The position numbers and the translations under genes were made by a program. Of a stretch of DNA of 64,000 bases, positions 24,731 through 40,007 are shown in pieces. The notes beneath the pieces are model-generated. The model had not been told where the DNA came from, searched no databases, and worked only from the letters and a program-made list of their open reading frames with translations. How positions within the stretch are numbered: position 1 is the stretch's first letter; each line of letters begins with the position of its first letter. Source of the DNA: Perkinsus olseni (lineage: Eukaryota; Perkinsozoa; Perkinsida; Perkinsidae); NCBI GenBank assembly GCA_013115135.1, contig JABANP010000066.1:1-64000 (forward strand), in the 5' to 3' direction.

Positions 24731-25159
24731 TAAGGCAGAGTTGAAGCAGTAGAGGGCTGAGGAGGAGCCTCACAATGCTCAAGTACTGCTATGGTCAAAC
24801 TTTCTCCCATAAGGGTTTCTTGAGTTCACCAACGGTTTCGCAGCATCCTGCGCTGTGTCGTTGAGAAGATGCAAGTGAGCAAGACTTCAAGTATCAGCGC
24901 ATGATGGCCTGTCTACTTGTGAATTAAAGATGCCTCTGGCGGACACCTTCAAGAGCAGCTTTCCCAACCCCGAGGACCATCCCATCTTCGCTGCTGTGAA
25001 GGACGGGTAATAGACGCAGCCATCACGGCGGTAGTGCCCTCGGAGTCTCGCTAGGCTTGTCCACGTAGCTCCAGCCAAAATGGACTAGGCAATTGCATCC
25101 TACCTTCCGTGGTGGTGATTTAACGACTCCTTAGATGAGCCCCGAACGACGTGGAATTC
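24731..25159. other. intergenic region between dUTPase and the ankyrin genes
   Basis: It holds the dUTPase promoter and the 5' end of the first ankyrin gene, whose initiating exon I could not locate. I see no RNA gene. Confidence 0.3.
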
Positions 25160-26045
25160 AGTCTAGTACCGCTCCTCGCCCTACTCACTGCAGTCCACAC
25201 TGGGCAGGCTCGTGGGAGACGTTCAGAAGGCGTTCGAAGCGAACAGGGCTCGAGTCCCAGTGGCCGCGGATCGAGACTCGAAGTCGGTCCTCCACATCGC
25301 AGCGAGTCTTGGGAGGGACGAGCTCATCCCTATGGTAGTGTAGGGGACATCGGGGGCCAGGGAGCAGCCTAGAGGCCGCTCATCCCTAGATACTGGAATA
25401 CGGAGTGGATGTGAACGCCCGAGACAAGGACGGCTGGACTCCACTTCACCATGCTGCCTTCGTCAATCAATTTGATGTACTCTCGAACTCCGTGTGTGAG
25501 GGCCTTGACCGATGGGCCGCGTTTGCAGGCGATAGTGGCTCTATTGAAGTGCGGTGGAGATGTCCATAGGCAGAACAATCACGGCAGGACTCCGGTGGGG
25601 AGAGGAGGATTGCGGGCGGAGTTAAAGTGGCACCAATCGCTGAGCCGCATGCGTTACTCTGAAATCGCCAGATAGAGCCACGCACCGGACGATGCCTGTG
25701 GGGGCTCATCGCTGGAAGTCGTGGAAAAGGCGGTACTGCCGTCACGGTGATGCCCAGGTTCACATAGCGGCTGAATGGGAGAATCTTGAGGTGCTCGAGA
25801 CGCTGTTGGAGGCTGGAGGCCCCGCCTCGATGACCATCGCTGATGAGCTCGGACGCACCCCCATGGAGTAGGTCGTCTCGGGGATAGAGCGAACAAGGGT
25901 CATATGTAACGGCAGATACGCCACGCCCGAAACGCGCAAGTCTTTGATGAAATACGTGGTGAAGTTTTCGAACATACCCAATCAGGGTAGGGACCACTAT
26001 CATCTTGGTGTCGACAGTTGTTTCTTGGGGAACATGTTCTCTTGA
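25160..26045 (+). CDS. ankyrin-repeat protein without kinase domain
   Basis: A multi-exon gene with at least four ankyrin repeats: SKSVLHIAASLGRDELIPM (about 25280), YGVDVNARDKDGWTPLHHAA (about 25400), a repeat with IVALLKCGGDVHRQNNHGRT (about 25530), and VHIAAEWENLEVLETLLEAG (about 25760). The end reads YATPETRKSLMKYVVKF and stops at 26043-26045. Ankyrin repeats mediate protein binding; no catalytic domain follows. It closely resembles the ankyrin part of the next gene (both have DGWTPLHHA and VHIAAEWEN blocks), so the two arose by local duplication. The start lies in an upstream exon that is not identified; a TAG precedes the first clear frame near 25160. Confidence 0.65.
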
Positions 26046-26237
26046 TTCTTCAGGCGGGGCTGGGAAGGCGTCCGCCACTCGAGCGACAACCATGGGTAAG
26101 TTCAGCGCTTCGGCTTGGTTTATCTTGTGAACGACAATTGCGGGGTTCGAACCGGGGGGCTGCGGTTGATGCTACCCACTGACCCGGCTACGTCTTGATA
26201 CGTCCTTCCTGTAAACGAGGATCCCGGGCCTCGTGAT

Positions 26238-28293
26238 ATGGAACGCTCCTCAGGTACCTTCGATCTGGGCAAATTGCTATTAAAGGCCGCGCAGACCGGG
26301 AACATTCAGGCTATTGCGAATCTTATAGATCCCTCGGACAACAGTCAGCCGAAAGTGAACATCAACGACGCCATCGACAGAGTGAGCACCGCTAGGATGA
26401 TCGAGAGAGCGAAGAATCGGCGGTCAGGACGGCTGGACGCCACTCCACCACGCCACATTCATGAATCATGTTGATGTAGTACGGTACCTGCTCGAGAAGG
26501 GAGCGGATCCCAAAACCCCGAACAAGTATGCGCGTGGGGGCTCTCCTGTTCTGCCTTGGGGTCATCTCTGTAGATTTGGCCGGACTGTCGTCCATATCGC
26601 GGCGGAGTGGGAAAATGAAGAGGCCTTGGGCCTGGTGAGTTCCCACCGATGTGACAATCGATCCTTTCATGCCACCGTGAACGGGGAAGTGCAGTATTTG
26701 CCCGGTTGCAGATCCTAGACTACGTTGGGAAGGAAGCCAGTGCCTTGGTGTTGCTGCCCGATGCCACTGAAAGGCTGGCTATTGAATATGCGGCCAACGA
26801 CGACATCAAAGCACTGCTAAAGGAGAAGGCAGTGACAACGGATGGCTCGACAGAAGGTAGGTTATTGGCACGGGAGTGTGTTCTAGGCTGCACACTCGCC
26901 CTTTCAGAGTGTCCATCGGCAGCTGCCCAGGAGCAGAGTAATGATGAATGGGAGCTCAGGGAGCACTGTTGGGTGTCAGAAAACTCGGAGGAGAGCGAGT
27001 GGCAGAGCTGGGAGGTTGACCCGTCGCAACTCGTCATTGAGGAGAAGGTTGGCAGCGGCATCACTGCTGATGTATTCCGGGGCACTTGGAGGGGTATTGA
27101 AGTTTTATGATGATGACGATCGCCGAGTTGTCGAATTATGAGGTACGGATGTAGCGATCAAGAAGATAAACTGGGACCCGAAGGAATTCGAATCCACCGA
27201 GGCTGCATTCCATCGGGAGCTGATGATCATGGCGAAGGTTAGAAGTTCTGCACCAACATCGGATGTGTGGAAGATACGCTCTCAGTGTCGGCATCCGAAC
27301 CTGGTGTTGTTTATGGGCGCCGCCACGAGGACCGCGCCCTTGATGATGGTCTGCGAGTTCTGTGAAGGAGGGACTTTGTTTGATCTGGCGCATAACAAGC
27401 TTCATGTAATGACGGCTGTCATCGCTCCTGTAGGACGGAAACATCAACCGTTAAAAGGTGGATATCTCGTGGCGACAGCGGCTGAAGATGATGTTGGACA
27501 TTGCAAAGGGGATGAACTATCTGCATACGTGTGACCCTCCAATAGTAGGCTGGGGGCTGCTCCTTGGCGGCCCGCGAGGCTGGGAATCTTCAGATCCACC
27601 GAGACTTGAAGTCGTTGAATCTCCTCCTTGTCGAGAGAGTTGAAGACGAGTTTGACGCTCCTATTGTGAAGGTAGGAGGCAAGTGCGCATTAGTTCTGGA
27701 GGTTATGCAACTCAGGTGGCGGACTTCGGTCTCTCCAAGCTCAAGGCATCGGCAACGCAGAACATGACGGCCCATGCTGGAACGTAGGATGGCTCTGTTG
27801 TGTGTGATTTCAGATGCATTTATATGGGCTCCATGGCAGGTATCACTGGATGGCTCCTGAGGTGCTGGATGGACAGTCGTATGACGAGAAGGTCGATAGC
27901 TACAGCTATGCTATTGTTATGTATGAGGTCTTGTGCAGACTTATTCCTTACGAGGATACAGGTGAGCATCTTGAACGGAGTTCGGGGTGATTGGCTCATA
28001 CCCCTCAGGGTTGCAGCCTTTACAGATCGCAATGGCCGTCAGCAGGGGTCAAAGGCCTGACACATCGCGGGTGTGGTAACTCGGTATTCTAATTTGGTTA
28101 TTGTCTCGTCGTCAGGCACCACGGGGCTGCCCACCACAGCTCATTGCACTGATGGAAAGATGTTGGGCGGCGAAACCGGAAGATCGGTCAGGGCTCCGTA
28201 TTTTGCGATGATCGCAACGAAGACTCTTTACTTCTTAGGCCCGGGTTCGAGTCCATCATTCGAGCTCTGAAAAGTTTTAAAGTGGCTTCCTGA
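26238..28293 (+). CDS. ankyrin-repeat TKL-like protein kinase
   Basis: Starts MERSSGTFDLGKLLLKAAQT. Ankyrin repeats follow: DGWTPLHHATFMNHVDVVRY (about 26430-26490) and TVVHIAAEWENEEALGLV. A Ser/Glu-rich linker leads to a kinase domain. Seen in order are the glycine loop EKVGSGITADVFRGTW (about 27040), VAIKKI with the ATP lysine (27150), MMVCEFCEGGTLFDLA (27350), IHRDLKSLNLLL (about 27600), VADFGLSKLK (about 27725), HWMAPEVLDG (27850) and DEKVDSYSYAIVMYEVL (27885). The last helix is RPGFDTIIRALKSFKVAS, stop 28291-28293. The HRDLKSLNLLL form is typical of TKL-group Ser/Thr kinases. All catalytic residues are present, so it should be active. Introns are short; the one between WRG and TDVAIKK restores the frame. 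Confidence 0.88.
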
Positions 28294-29202
28294 TTCTACA
28301 GATGTTTTCACGTTCTACATGATGCACATCTTCATGTGAAACTAAGGTGTTCGATATGAATTTAACTCGTTGAGTTTTGCAGTCTGTGAGATGTCTGGAG
28401 ACCGACAGACTCTTCTCTCGGTCACGTGGACATGATAGTACGCGGCCACCATTGGTAAATAAAAGAAATTAGCCTGCATGTGGCAGAGAGAAGTTCAACT
28501 TGAACTGTTCAAGAATGTTAAACCGCAGTACAGTACAGTTCATTGCCTCCGCGTGCCAAACCTCGACTCGAACACAAGACACCACAGGATTGGGCTATCA
28601 TCTTGAATCAGCGGCTCGATTGAGCAGATATACAGCAATATCCATATACAACCGCCGACCAAGCACGACAGGGCACTATGCCGATATACAACAATGAATC
28701 GGACGCTGGACCTGCCCCGTACAAAGAAAGAGGAAGAAAAAAAATCGGTGTGTTGGGCACACTCGCCACAGTAACTGGTCTGAGCGTCACGGCATGTGTG
28801 GAACTAAAGGCCAGGGCGCGCACAAGAGTCCTACAATGGTCTGACACCTGCCGCTAGCTGAGACCGACAGAGTTGTGTGCCAAACACAAAATAGGGGACG
28901 AGCAAGGTGAGGTAACGACTCCGGCTCGAACTGTACCTCCAAGCACACGTGCTTTCCAATTCAATTAACATGCGGCGATGCTGCTGGGTTACATCCGATT
29001 CAACGAATGCTTCTTCCTGTTGAGACGAGCTATATATGTTCAGATGTCCCACTCACGTGAAAGCACACACTGGCAACGCAATACGTACAGAGAGTGAGAA
29101 ATAATAATCAATCAAAATCGCGACAACGTTGACAACACTGCCTTGAACGATACTCTCCTCTCTAATCCAACCTCACATACACAAAAACTCTAACTCCGCT
29201 AT
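28294..29202. other. intergenic region containing a dispersed repeat
   Basis: No protein-coding gene recognised. The stretch 28541-28965 is a copy of a repeat also found at 50459-50836. The rest holds the 3' ends of the kinase and S-adenosylhomocysteinase genes. Confidence 0.5.
28541..28965 (-). repeat. dispersed repeat, copy 1
   Basis: Read on the minus strand it aligns with 50459-50836 on the plus strand. Shared blocks include AGCACGTGTGCTTGGAGGTA, GTCTCAGCTAGC(G/C)GCAGGTG, GTGCCCTGTCGTGCTTGGTC and CTTGTGTTCGAGTCG(A/G)GG, separated by diverged or gapped stretches. Two segments resemble RNA polymerase III B boxes (GTTCGAGCC, GTTCGAGTC). No long ORF is shared, so a non-coding element is likelier than a gene. 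Confidence 0.8.
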
Positions 29203-30696
<1,494 letters not shown>

Positions 30697-30967
30697 TCAG
30701 CACTCGATCTAGTTTACAGTGGACCCTACGAACCAGAAGCACATTACAACCCAGAGTAATTGAAAACCGCAACCCGAACCAGGTGAAACCGAAAAACTTA
30801 GTGACCAACTGAAATATACCGAGGGCTTTGGAGCCATCAAAACACGAAACATAAAACCCGGCTCACTATGAATACCATCGTGTCTACCACGCAACGATAT
30901 GCCAGCCTAAACCACCAACGGCGGCAACCACTCATAACGCGCATGAAAAGGACGTCATTCGACCAAC

Positions 30968-33900
30968 TTATGCTGCCAGCCTGCGGAGCACGTACTGGAG
31001 AATACCGCCATGCTTGAAGTAGCTCAGCTCCACTTCAGTGTCGAGGCGGACAATGACATCGAAAGAAGGCGTCTTAGGAGAGGTAGTCCGCACGGTAATC
31101 TTCTGCCCAACAGAGAGATCCCCGTTGTTCAAGTCGATCGAGAACTGCTCACGACCATCGAGGCCCAGGGAGTCAGCGTCGACGCCTTCCGGGAATTGAA
31201 GAGGGAGGATACCCATTCCCACAAGGTTGGACCTAGCACAGAAAAGATATACTTACATACCCACTGAACTTGAACGACAAAAGTCCGGCAAGGAACACCC
31301 ACGATCCTCACCTGTGAATCCTCTCGTAGCTCTTAGCGATAACAGCCCTAACTCCTTGAAGAGCTGGGCCCTTGGCAGCCCAGTCTCGACTAGAGCCACT
31401 GCCATACTCAGAACCGGCGAGGACGATCAGCGAGCGACCTTCATTCATGTACTTCTCGGCGGCGTCGTAAACAAACATCTTCTCGCCAGTGGGCACGTAC
31501 TCGGTCTTCGGTCCGACCTCCCCGTCCATCAACTTATTGATAAGACGTATATTAGCAAATGTGCCGCGAGCCATAACCAGATAGTTACCACGACGGGAAC
31601 CGTACGAGTTGAAGTCGGCCGGCTGGACGCCATGTTCCATCAGGTAACGACCCTGAAAAAACAAACAAACTTCAAGTGCGACACCGTCACGCTAGGAATG
31701 ATACCGAGAGCCCTCCCACTTACACCAGGTGAATTAGCGGTGATCTTTCCTGCCGGAGATATGTGATCGGTTGTTATAGAGTCTCCAACGTTCAACAGGC
31801 AGTAGGCGTTCTCAATAGACTCGATAGGAGCTGGATCGATCTCCGTCTGAAAAAAGAGAATTGAGAATCCAAGTCCCTCAGAGAACAAATTACCGTCTGG
31901 AAAAATGGCGGGTTGGTAATGTACGTCGATCCCTCGGCCCAGGCAAATAGCTTTCCAGAAGGCGCCGCCAGCTGATTCCATCTCTTGTTAGCATGAAGAA
32001 CCTTCTTGTAGTTCTCGGTGAACATCTCAGGTAACACACAACTCCTCTCAACCGCAGTCACCTCGTCAGTAGATGGCCAGATGTCTCGCAGGAAAACTGG
32101 CTTGCCCTCCGAGTCCGTTCCGAGAGGCTCCTTTTCGAAGTCGATCGTGACCCGGCCAGCCAGGGCATAGGCAACAACAAGTGGTGGCGAGGCGAGATAG
32201 TTCCCTCGTGTCAACGGATGAACACGGCCTTCGAAGTTTCTGTTGCCTGACAGCACGGCGGCAACGACGAGATCTCCGTCGGTGATAGCCTGCGACACCT
32301 CTGGGTCCAAGTCGCCCGAGTTGCCGATACACGTCATACACCCAAAACCAGCCGTGTAGAAGCCGAGCTTCTCAAGATCAGTGAGCAGGTCGGCCTTCTT
32401 CAGGTAAGCATCAACAACACCCGAGCCAGGGAGAAAGAGACGTCTTGATATAAGGGGCAACCTTGAGACCCTTCTTCACGGCGTTCCTAGCAAGCATACC
32501 AGCACCAAGCATAACACCGGGGTTCGAAGTGTTGGTGCAAGACGTGATGGCTGCGAGAACCAGCGAACCATGGGTAAGATCGTACTTCTTGCCATGGTAG
32601 TCAATTGTCATGACCGTACTTTGCTTGTCCTTAGGGATGCCAAAGCCTTTGAACGAAGTCGGCGGCGTGCTGAGACCATCGATGAAGTCTTTCGGCAAGT
32701 CGGTGACAGCGACGCGATCATGCGGTCTCTTCGGGCCCGATACACAGGGAACCACCGTGGACAGGTCTAGCTGCATCAGCTCACCAGAATACTCGCGCTC
32801 CTCCGAGTAATCCTGGAAAAGACCATTAGCTCTGAGATACTTCTCGATCACATCAACCACATGCTTAGGTCGACCGGTCTGGAGGAGATAGTCCAGAGAC
32901 TTCTGATCGACACCGAAGAAGCCCATAGTTCCACCGTACTCCGGGGCCATATTAGCGATGGTGGCCCTGTCGGCAAGTGACAGAGTGGCGCAACCTGGGC
33001 CGTGGAACTCGACGAACTTGCCAACGACTCCACGCTTTCTCAGCATGTTCGTGCACGTCAGAACGAGATCAGTGGCGGTCGCAGTAACAGGGAGGCGACC
33101 AGTGAGTCTGAATCCGACGACCTCGGGCAGAACCATGGAGATGGGCTGGCCGAGCATCACTGCCTCGGCCTCAATACCACCCACACCCCAGCCTGCAACA
33201 CCCAAACCGTCGATCATAGTGGTGTGGGAGTCAGTGCCAACAAGCGAATCGGGGTAGAGAACAGCACCGTCCTTGTTAGCGTTCATCACCACCCTGGCGA
33301 GGTACTCGAGGTTCACTTGATGCACAATGCCAGATCCAGGAGGGACGATATTAGAGTTGTCGAAGGCCTCGGCTCCCCATTTGAGGAAGGCGAAGCGCTC
33401 ACCATTACGCTGAAACTCCAGCTCCTGGTTCTTCTCGAGAGCCTCAGGAGTTCGAGAGTAGTCCACCATGACTGAGTGATCGATGACCAAGTCGACAGGC
33501 ACCAAAGGATTGATCTTAGCTGGGTCACCACCAAGGCGAGCCATAGCATCACGCATAGCAGCGAAGTCCACCACGGCCGGGACTCCGGTGAAGTCCTGAA
33601 GGATGACTCGAGCAGGCTTGAAGGGGATCTCGGTCTGGTTCTTGGAGGTTTCAGACCAATTCAGAATGTTCTCAACGTCAGACGACTTCACTTCGAACTC
33701 ATCACAGTTGCGCACCGCGGACTCCAACAGAATACGGATCGACAGCGGCAGCTTGTTCACCCGCTCATCATCTGACAAAGAATCACTTGGGAGCGGAAAG
33801 TTCGAAAAAGTTGATGCGTCAGACCTCGGGACAAACAGTGTAACGACGATAACGAATACGAGAGAAGCGTGATGGGAGTATATTGAAATAGCAACACGTC

Positions 33901-34000
33901 CAGAGAAGAAAGACTTACGAAGCTCATTGAGGTCATAAAATCCGTGACCGCTGTCCAACTGCTTGTAGCACTTCTGAAAGGGGTTGGCCTGGCCTGGCAT
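30968..34000 (-). CDS. aconitate hydratase, cytosolic/IRP1-AcnA type
   Basis: Isomerises citrate and isocitrate through a [4Fe-4S] cluster. The start [18 protein letters not shown] has no obvious mitochondrial presequence. Family blocks: [69 protein letters not shown], cluster ligand [14 protein letters not shown], the second ligand pair [12 protein letters not shown], and [20 protein letters not shown]. The swivel domain has [20 protein letters not shown] and [17 protein letters not shown]. It ends [13 protein letters not shown]. Introns lie at about 33918-33775 (in frame, no stop), about 31890, about 31700 and about 31270. One extra T near 32426-32431 (CCC-T-GGC) separates SLSP from GSGVVDAYL. 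Whether it also binds RNA as an iron-regulatory protein cannot be told. Confidence 0.95.
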
Positions 34001-35990
<1,990 letters not shown>

Positions 35991-36381
35991 GATGTTTCTT
36001 AATAGCATTCCTTCACTTCCACCATACTATTGCGATTAGATCGCACATCGGATAATTTGAGCTCTTCGGGCTCGATGTTTCGAAATATTCAATGCTGTTG
36101 TGTTCATGAATACTCCGGGTTGGCTGTGCTGGTGATAGCGTTAGCTACATGAAGGTGGAAAGGGAAGGGTTTCGCGCAGTGGTCGCTTAGTATGGGAAGT
36201 ATTCTGAAGTATGCAGGTTTGTTAATGGGCTGGGCATTTTAGTGGTGTAGAGTGGGTGTGGTAGAGGAGGGTAGGGACACATAGTGGATCTACTTAGCTG
36301 AGCCACAGCTAGATCTCCGAACTGATGGGTCGCAAAAGTCTACTGCGTTGGAGATAGTTTTGGCGAGGCCGAAAAGCGAAG

Positions 36382-38947
36382 ATGGTTCTAGTTTGCGGCA
36401 GCGAAATGCCAGAGAAGGATGAAACTAAGATATTCTCGTTTGAAATCCCCAGACAGTGCGGTAGACGTCCACTACACGCCGGAAGACTTCTACGAGGAGG
36501 TGTTGTCCTTGATACGAGGAGCCAAGACTCGGTGCAAGATGATAACCCTGTATGTTGGCACAGGCGATAGGGAACGGCAGATGCTCAGGGCCTTGGGAAG
36601 GGAATGCAACGCGCCTGAGAGGACTCTGGTCATGGACTATCTCCGTGGGACTCGGAAGGACCACAAGACGGGAGCCAGTTCGGTATCGCTGTGTCGAAAG
36701 GAGGTCCTGCATGACCATACTGGAGAGCCGGTGAGGAACCCGGCAGAGTTGAAGTTCTTCTGCAGCCCGATGTAGAATGGGGGATAGCTCCGTGACGAAG
36801 GCTCTTGGAAGTGGTTTCGCATGAGAGTTTTGTCTAGCGGTGGCGAGACGTGCGTCTCTGAAGGTACAAGGGTTCTGGCCGAGTCTTCTTGCGGGAACGG
36901 CAGAATGAAGTTTTGGGAGTGCAACACATGAAGGCTATTGTTGCTGACGACACTGTCCTCCTCACAGGGGCCAATTTCGGCGGCAGCTACTTCAGGGACA
37001 GACAGGACAGGTAGTAGTATAATTTCTTGAGATGCTGGCGCGGGGAGTTGCTGCTTCTAATGGAGCCGGGAAAAAGCACAGTGAGCGTTCTGTTCACTGT
37101 GCCAGGTAGTGGTCCTGTCCTGTAGACAGGACAGGTAGTAGGGTTACAGGGCTGCTACCGCGGAGCCGACACAAGGCGCAGTGAACCTTCTGTTTTGCAG
37201 GTGTCTGGTGCTTCGAAACTGTCCCGATATTGCTGAGTTCGTGAGCTGTATGATAGATGCCGTAGCAAGTGCCTCAGTGGACATTTGGGGATGTTCAACA
37301 TGGCCAACACCACGACGCGCCCAAGGCAAAGGAAACTAAGAAGGTCAACGGCATCCTCCGTTCATCCTTACTATATTTCCCTAAATTCAGAAACTCCAAG
37401 AGGGCTTCGGGCAAGGTCTATGACAAATTTAGGGACTTCACTGCAGGTGAGACCCACCACTCATCGGCTTATCACGTTAGTGTACTGGTGAGAGGTACGT
37501 GGTCTGTGATCTATCTGTCAGTTCTTATGTAGCCCTCACGCGGTCGGTTGATACGGTTTCAGGAGCACATATTTCATCAGATTCTTCTGTGCCCGAGCCG
37601 AAGACTGCCAAGCGGTGTATAGTCCAAGTAGGGGTCCAGTGCGGGTACCTCAACATGAACGCGGATCAAGAGCTACTATGGAGGCTACTGGAGTTTACGG
37701 GAGAAGGAGAGGGCAGCCGATTAGTGATGGCCTCGGGTAGTACTGGACTGCTTCGCTTAGTGCGAACTGATTTGCTTCTATTGGTGAATCGAGAACGAAG
37801 GGGCTTGTTAGACTATCTGTGGCTCCGTGTGACGTATATCCTACCATTACGACCTGCTTTATCGTCCCCGACTGTCCTCGGCTGATTGAGAACCTAAAGT
37901 TCTTCCTAAACATCAGACTACAACATGAGTGCCTCACGAGTTTTCGCCTCTGTGGATAGGGTACGCCAATCCCCCGCCGGGCATCGAAGGAATGCTCGCT
38001 AGTCGGCCGATTGATGTAATAGTGGCCTGCCCCAAGGCTAACAGCTTTTACAAGAGTGGAGGACTCAGCCAATACATACCGGACATGTAAGTGGGTCTCT
38101 GTGGCTCCTTTCTCGTCTTGGGCTGTTCGTTATCCACTGTTGTCACGGCAGGGGTTCTCAAGTGGACCTTGCTTGCCGAGCGTTGAATCATGAACCTCGA
38201 CAGGTGTAATTTACTCAATTGACGACGGAAGACTGGACGCGCATGAAAGACGCGTCGTACTGTCGTTAATGGGAACCGATGTAGGTACACGACCATGGAA
38301 GTTGATTTGATGAAGCGCTTGACGCGGGGGACTCTGCATGAATACGAGAGGCCTTACTGGACATTCCACGCCAAGGTAGTAGCACTGGTATAAGAATACC
38401 GTCTGCCTCCTCGTCTGTTGCTGCCGAATTTCTGGAATTTTCAGGGCATTTGGGGTTATCGATCGACAGGCGCTTCACCGGTCGGATGTCTAGTGGGCAG
38501 CAGTAATTATGGCTATCGGGCTCGAGATAGGGATCTTGAGATGAGTTTCTTGTTTCGGACGAAGGAGGGCTCCGCGCTCAGTGGCAAGCTGCAGAAGGAG
38601 GTAGTATTTCTAGGAGTCCTAGTTAATCTCTGCCGAGAACTCACGTGGAACAACAAAAGTAGGGTGTTTCTCAATTAGTGTGAACTACTACGATCAGAGT
38701 CAATAAAATAGATGTAAAATAGATTGTAAAGTCTTTCCTAGGCTTACACTTCCGAGGCGAGTCAGCCACGCACTCCTCGGCGACTCCTCGGTGTCGATCG
38801 GCCGCAAGGGATCGACTGTACGTTCAGGTTGATAATATGATGGAGTACTCATCAACCGTGCATACCCCGTCGGAGCTGCTCACAGCCAGGAATATCCCTG
38901 CATGGGTTCAAACCCTCACTCGGAAGTGGCTCAAGTTCTTTTTATGA
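36382..38947 (+). CDS. CDP-diacylglycerol-glycerol-3-phosphate 3-phosphatidyltransferase (PGS1-like)
   Basis: A phospholipase D superfamily enzyme of the mitochondrial inner membrane, making phosphatidylglycerophosphate, the first committed step to cardiolipin. Seen in order: VDVHYTPEDFYEEVLSLIRG and LYVGTGDRERQ (about 36460-36580), LVMDYLRGTRKDHKTG, HMKAIVADDTVLLTGANFGG then SYFRDRQDR (about 36930-37010, first HKD-type half), NCPDIAEFVSCMIDAVAS, RPIDVIVACPKANSFYKSGG then LSQYIPDM (about 37995-38085), and YWTFHAKGIWGYR (about 38350-38460, second HKD-type half) with SSNYGYRARDRDLEMSF. The C-terminus is ARNIPAWVQTLTRKWLKFFL, stop 38945-38947. Starts at 36382 and 36419 are both possible; the first needs a one-base shift near 36450 (CCC-A-GAC). 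In the first half the usual HxK is HMK. Intergenic 35991-36381 shows nothing else. Confidence 0.88.
37003..37200. repeat. partial tandem duplication inside a PGS1 intron
   Basis: The 5' splice region GACAGGACAGGTAGTA at about 37006-37021 recurs at about 37125-37140. The 3' region (CAGTGAGCGTTCTGTTCACTG, about 37080) recurs as CAGTGAACCTTCTGTTTTGCAG (about 37179-37200). The intron therefore holds two donor-like and two acceptor-like sites. Confidence 0.6.
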
Positions 38948-39103
38948 GAGATAATGAGTTTCTGCAAGTCAAGAAGGGCCTGCGTCGACGGGGAATGGGG
39001 TCGCCATTGGACGAATCTGAAGACGGGTCTCGTAATGTACGGTCCGCCTTTCGGATTGCTAGAAATGGTCTGTCATTGCAAGTATCGTTTCGTCGGCCCT
39101 CGA

Positions 39104-39763
39104 ATGCCATTCTACCGAACATACTTCTTGGTCCACAACGAAGTCACCAACCACGAGTTGCGGTGCCTGGTGAAGGAGATGGCAAGAGCGGTGACCAACA
39201 ACCGAGGGGCTGTCTTTAGCTTCGAGGACCTCGGCTGGCGGAACTTACCGTAATGCTGCTGAGTGCTCAGACGTATGTGAATCGTTCGTGGTAGATACTT
39301 CCTATTGAAGCAGGGGTACAGACGGAAATTCTTCTACGGCAGGTAGGGCGGGGTCGTCCGACCATGAGACATGACCTTAAAGTCGTGAAGGGCGTCTACC
39401 TGTCTACTCCTACACCCAGGTGGTTCACCATGACCTTCGGGGCTCATCCGGCTTCGTGGAGCGCCATAGAGGAGATAGGCCGGCATAACACAGGTGATGT
39501 CGATCGGACTCTTCTTCTGTATGGTCTCGCTTCTCCGGAGATAGCAAGTCTCTTCTGAAACTGTCAGGCATCCTTCGGCTGAGTACTGAGAAGGTAACTC
39601 CGTATAACAACATGTGGAAGTTGAGGTAGCGGTCCGAGACCTGATCGGGTTGGGAAGGCACGCGTGTGTGTGATACAGGTCTACTTTCTACAAGCCCATC
39701 AGCTTCTACACGGGCACTACCGAGAAGGAGACTAACATGCCTAACGAGGACTTCTCTATTTAG
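39104..39763 (+). CDS. mitochondrial small-subunit ribosomal protein bS6m
   Basis: Bacterial-type S6, which binds the 16S-like rRNA platform with bS18. Proposed start MPFYRTYFLVHNEVTNHELR; then AVTNNRGAVFSFEDLGWRNL-PY, the S6 pattern (acidic helix, GGxV-like strand, then LG.R.LPY). After an intron comes YFLLKQGYRRKFFYGRWF and TMTFGAHPASWSAIEEIGRH, then LLKLSGILRLSTEKV, matching the vLR...tekv strand of S6. The tail is STFYKPISFYTGTTEKETNM, stop 39761-39763. Four short introns; the phase at the one near 39502-39552 is unresolved. In-frame ATGs as far up as 38954 could add a presequence. Located 157 bp after PGS1, another mitochondrial protein. Confidence 0.72.
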
Positions 39764-40007
39764 CTCGGGGTATACAACTCATACGATCGACGGGCAGTGG
39801 CATGTTTCCGATGATCTCTCCTTGGCATTGCGTTTGTACACGAGTGGAGGTGCGGCCTCTCGGAAGTTCAGTACCGCACATCCCCGACGCCGAGTCCGGC
39901 TCTTCGAGCCACTGTGTGAGCAACAATGCGCCCAGTTGTAAGTGCATTGACCCGACCAGAAAAGGAGGGGCTGGGGTGGTTACTGGTGTGTTGTAGTTTT
40001 TTTGTCG

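Noticed and set aside
26140..26190. GGGGTTCGAACCGGGG, possible tRNA T arm
   Set aside because: Neither strand offers an anticodon arm or a pairing acceptor; it is a short palindrome just upstream of the kinase gene.
28235..28262. GGGTTCGAGTCC, B-box-like
   Set aside because: It encodes the conserved end of the kinase domain (RPGFESIIRAL), so it is coding sequence.
38901..38925. GGGTTCAAACCC, T-arm-like
   Set aside because: It lies in the PGS1 C-terminal codons (PAWVQTLTRK), and no cloverleaf forms around it.
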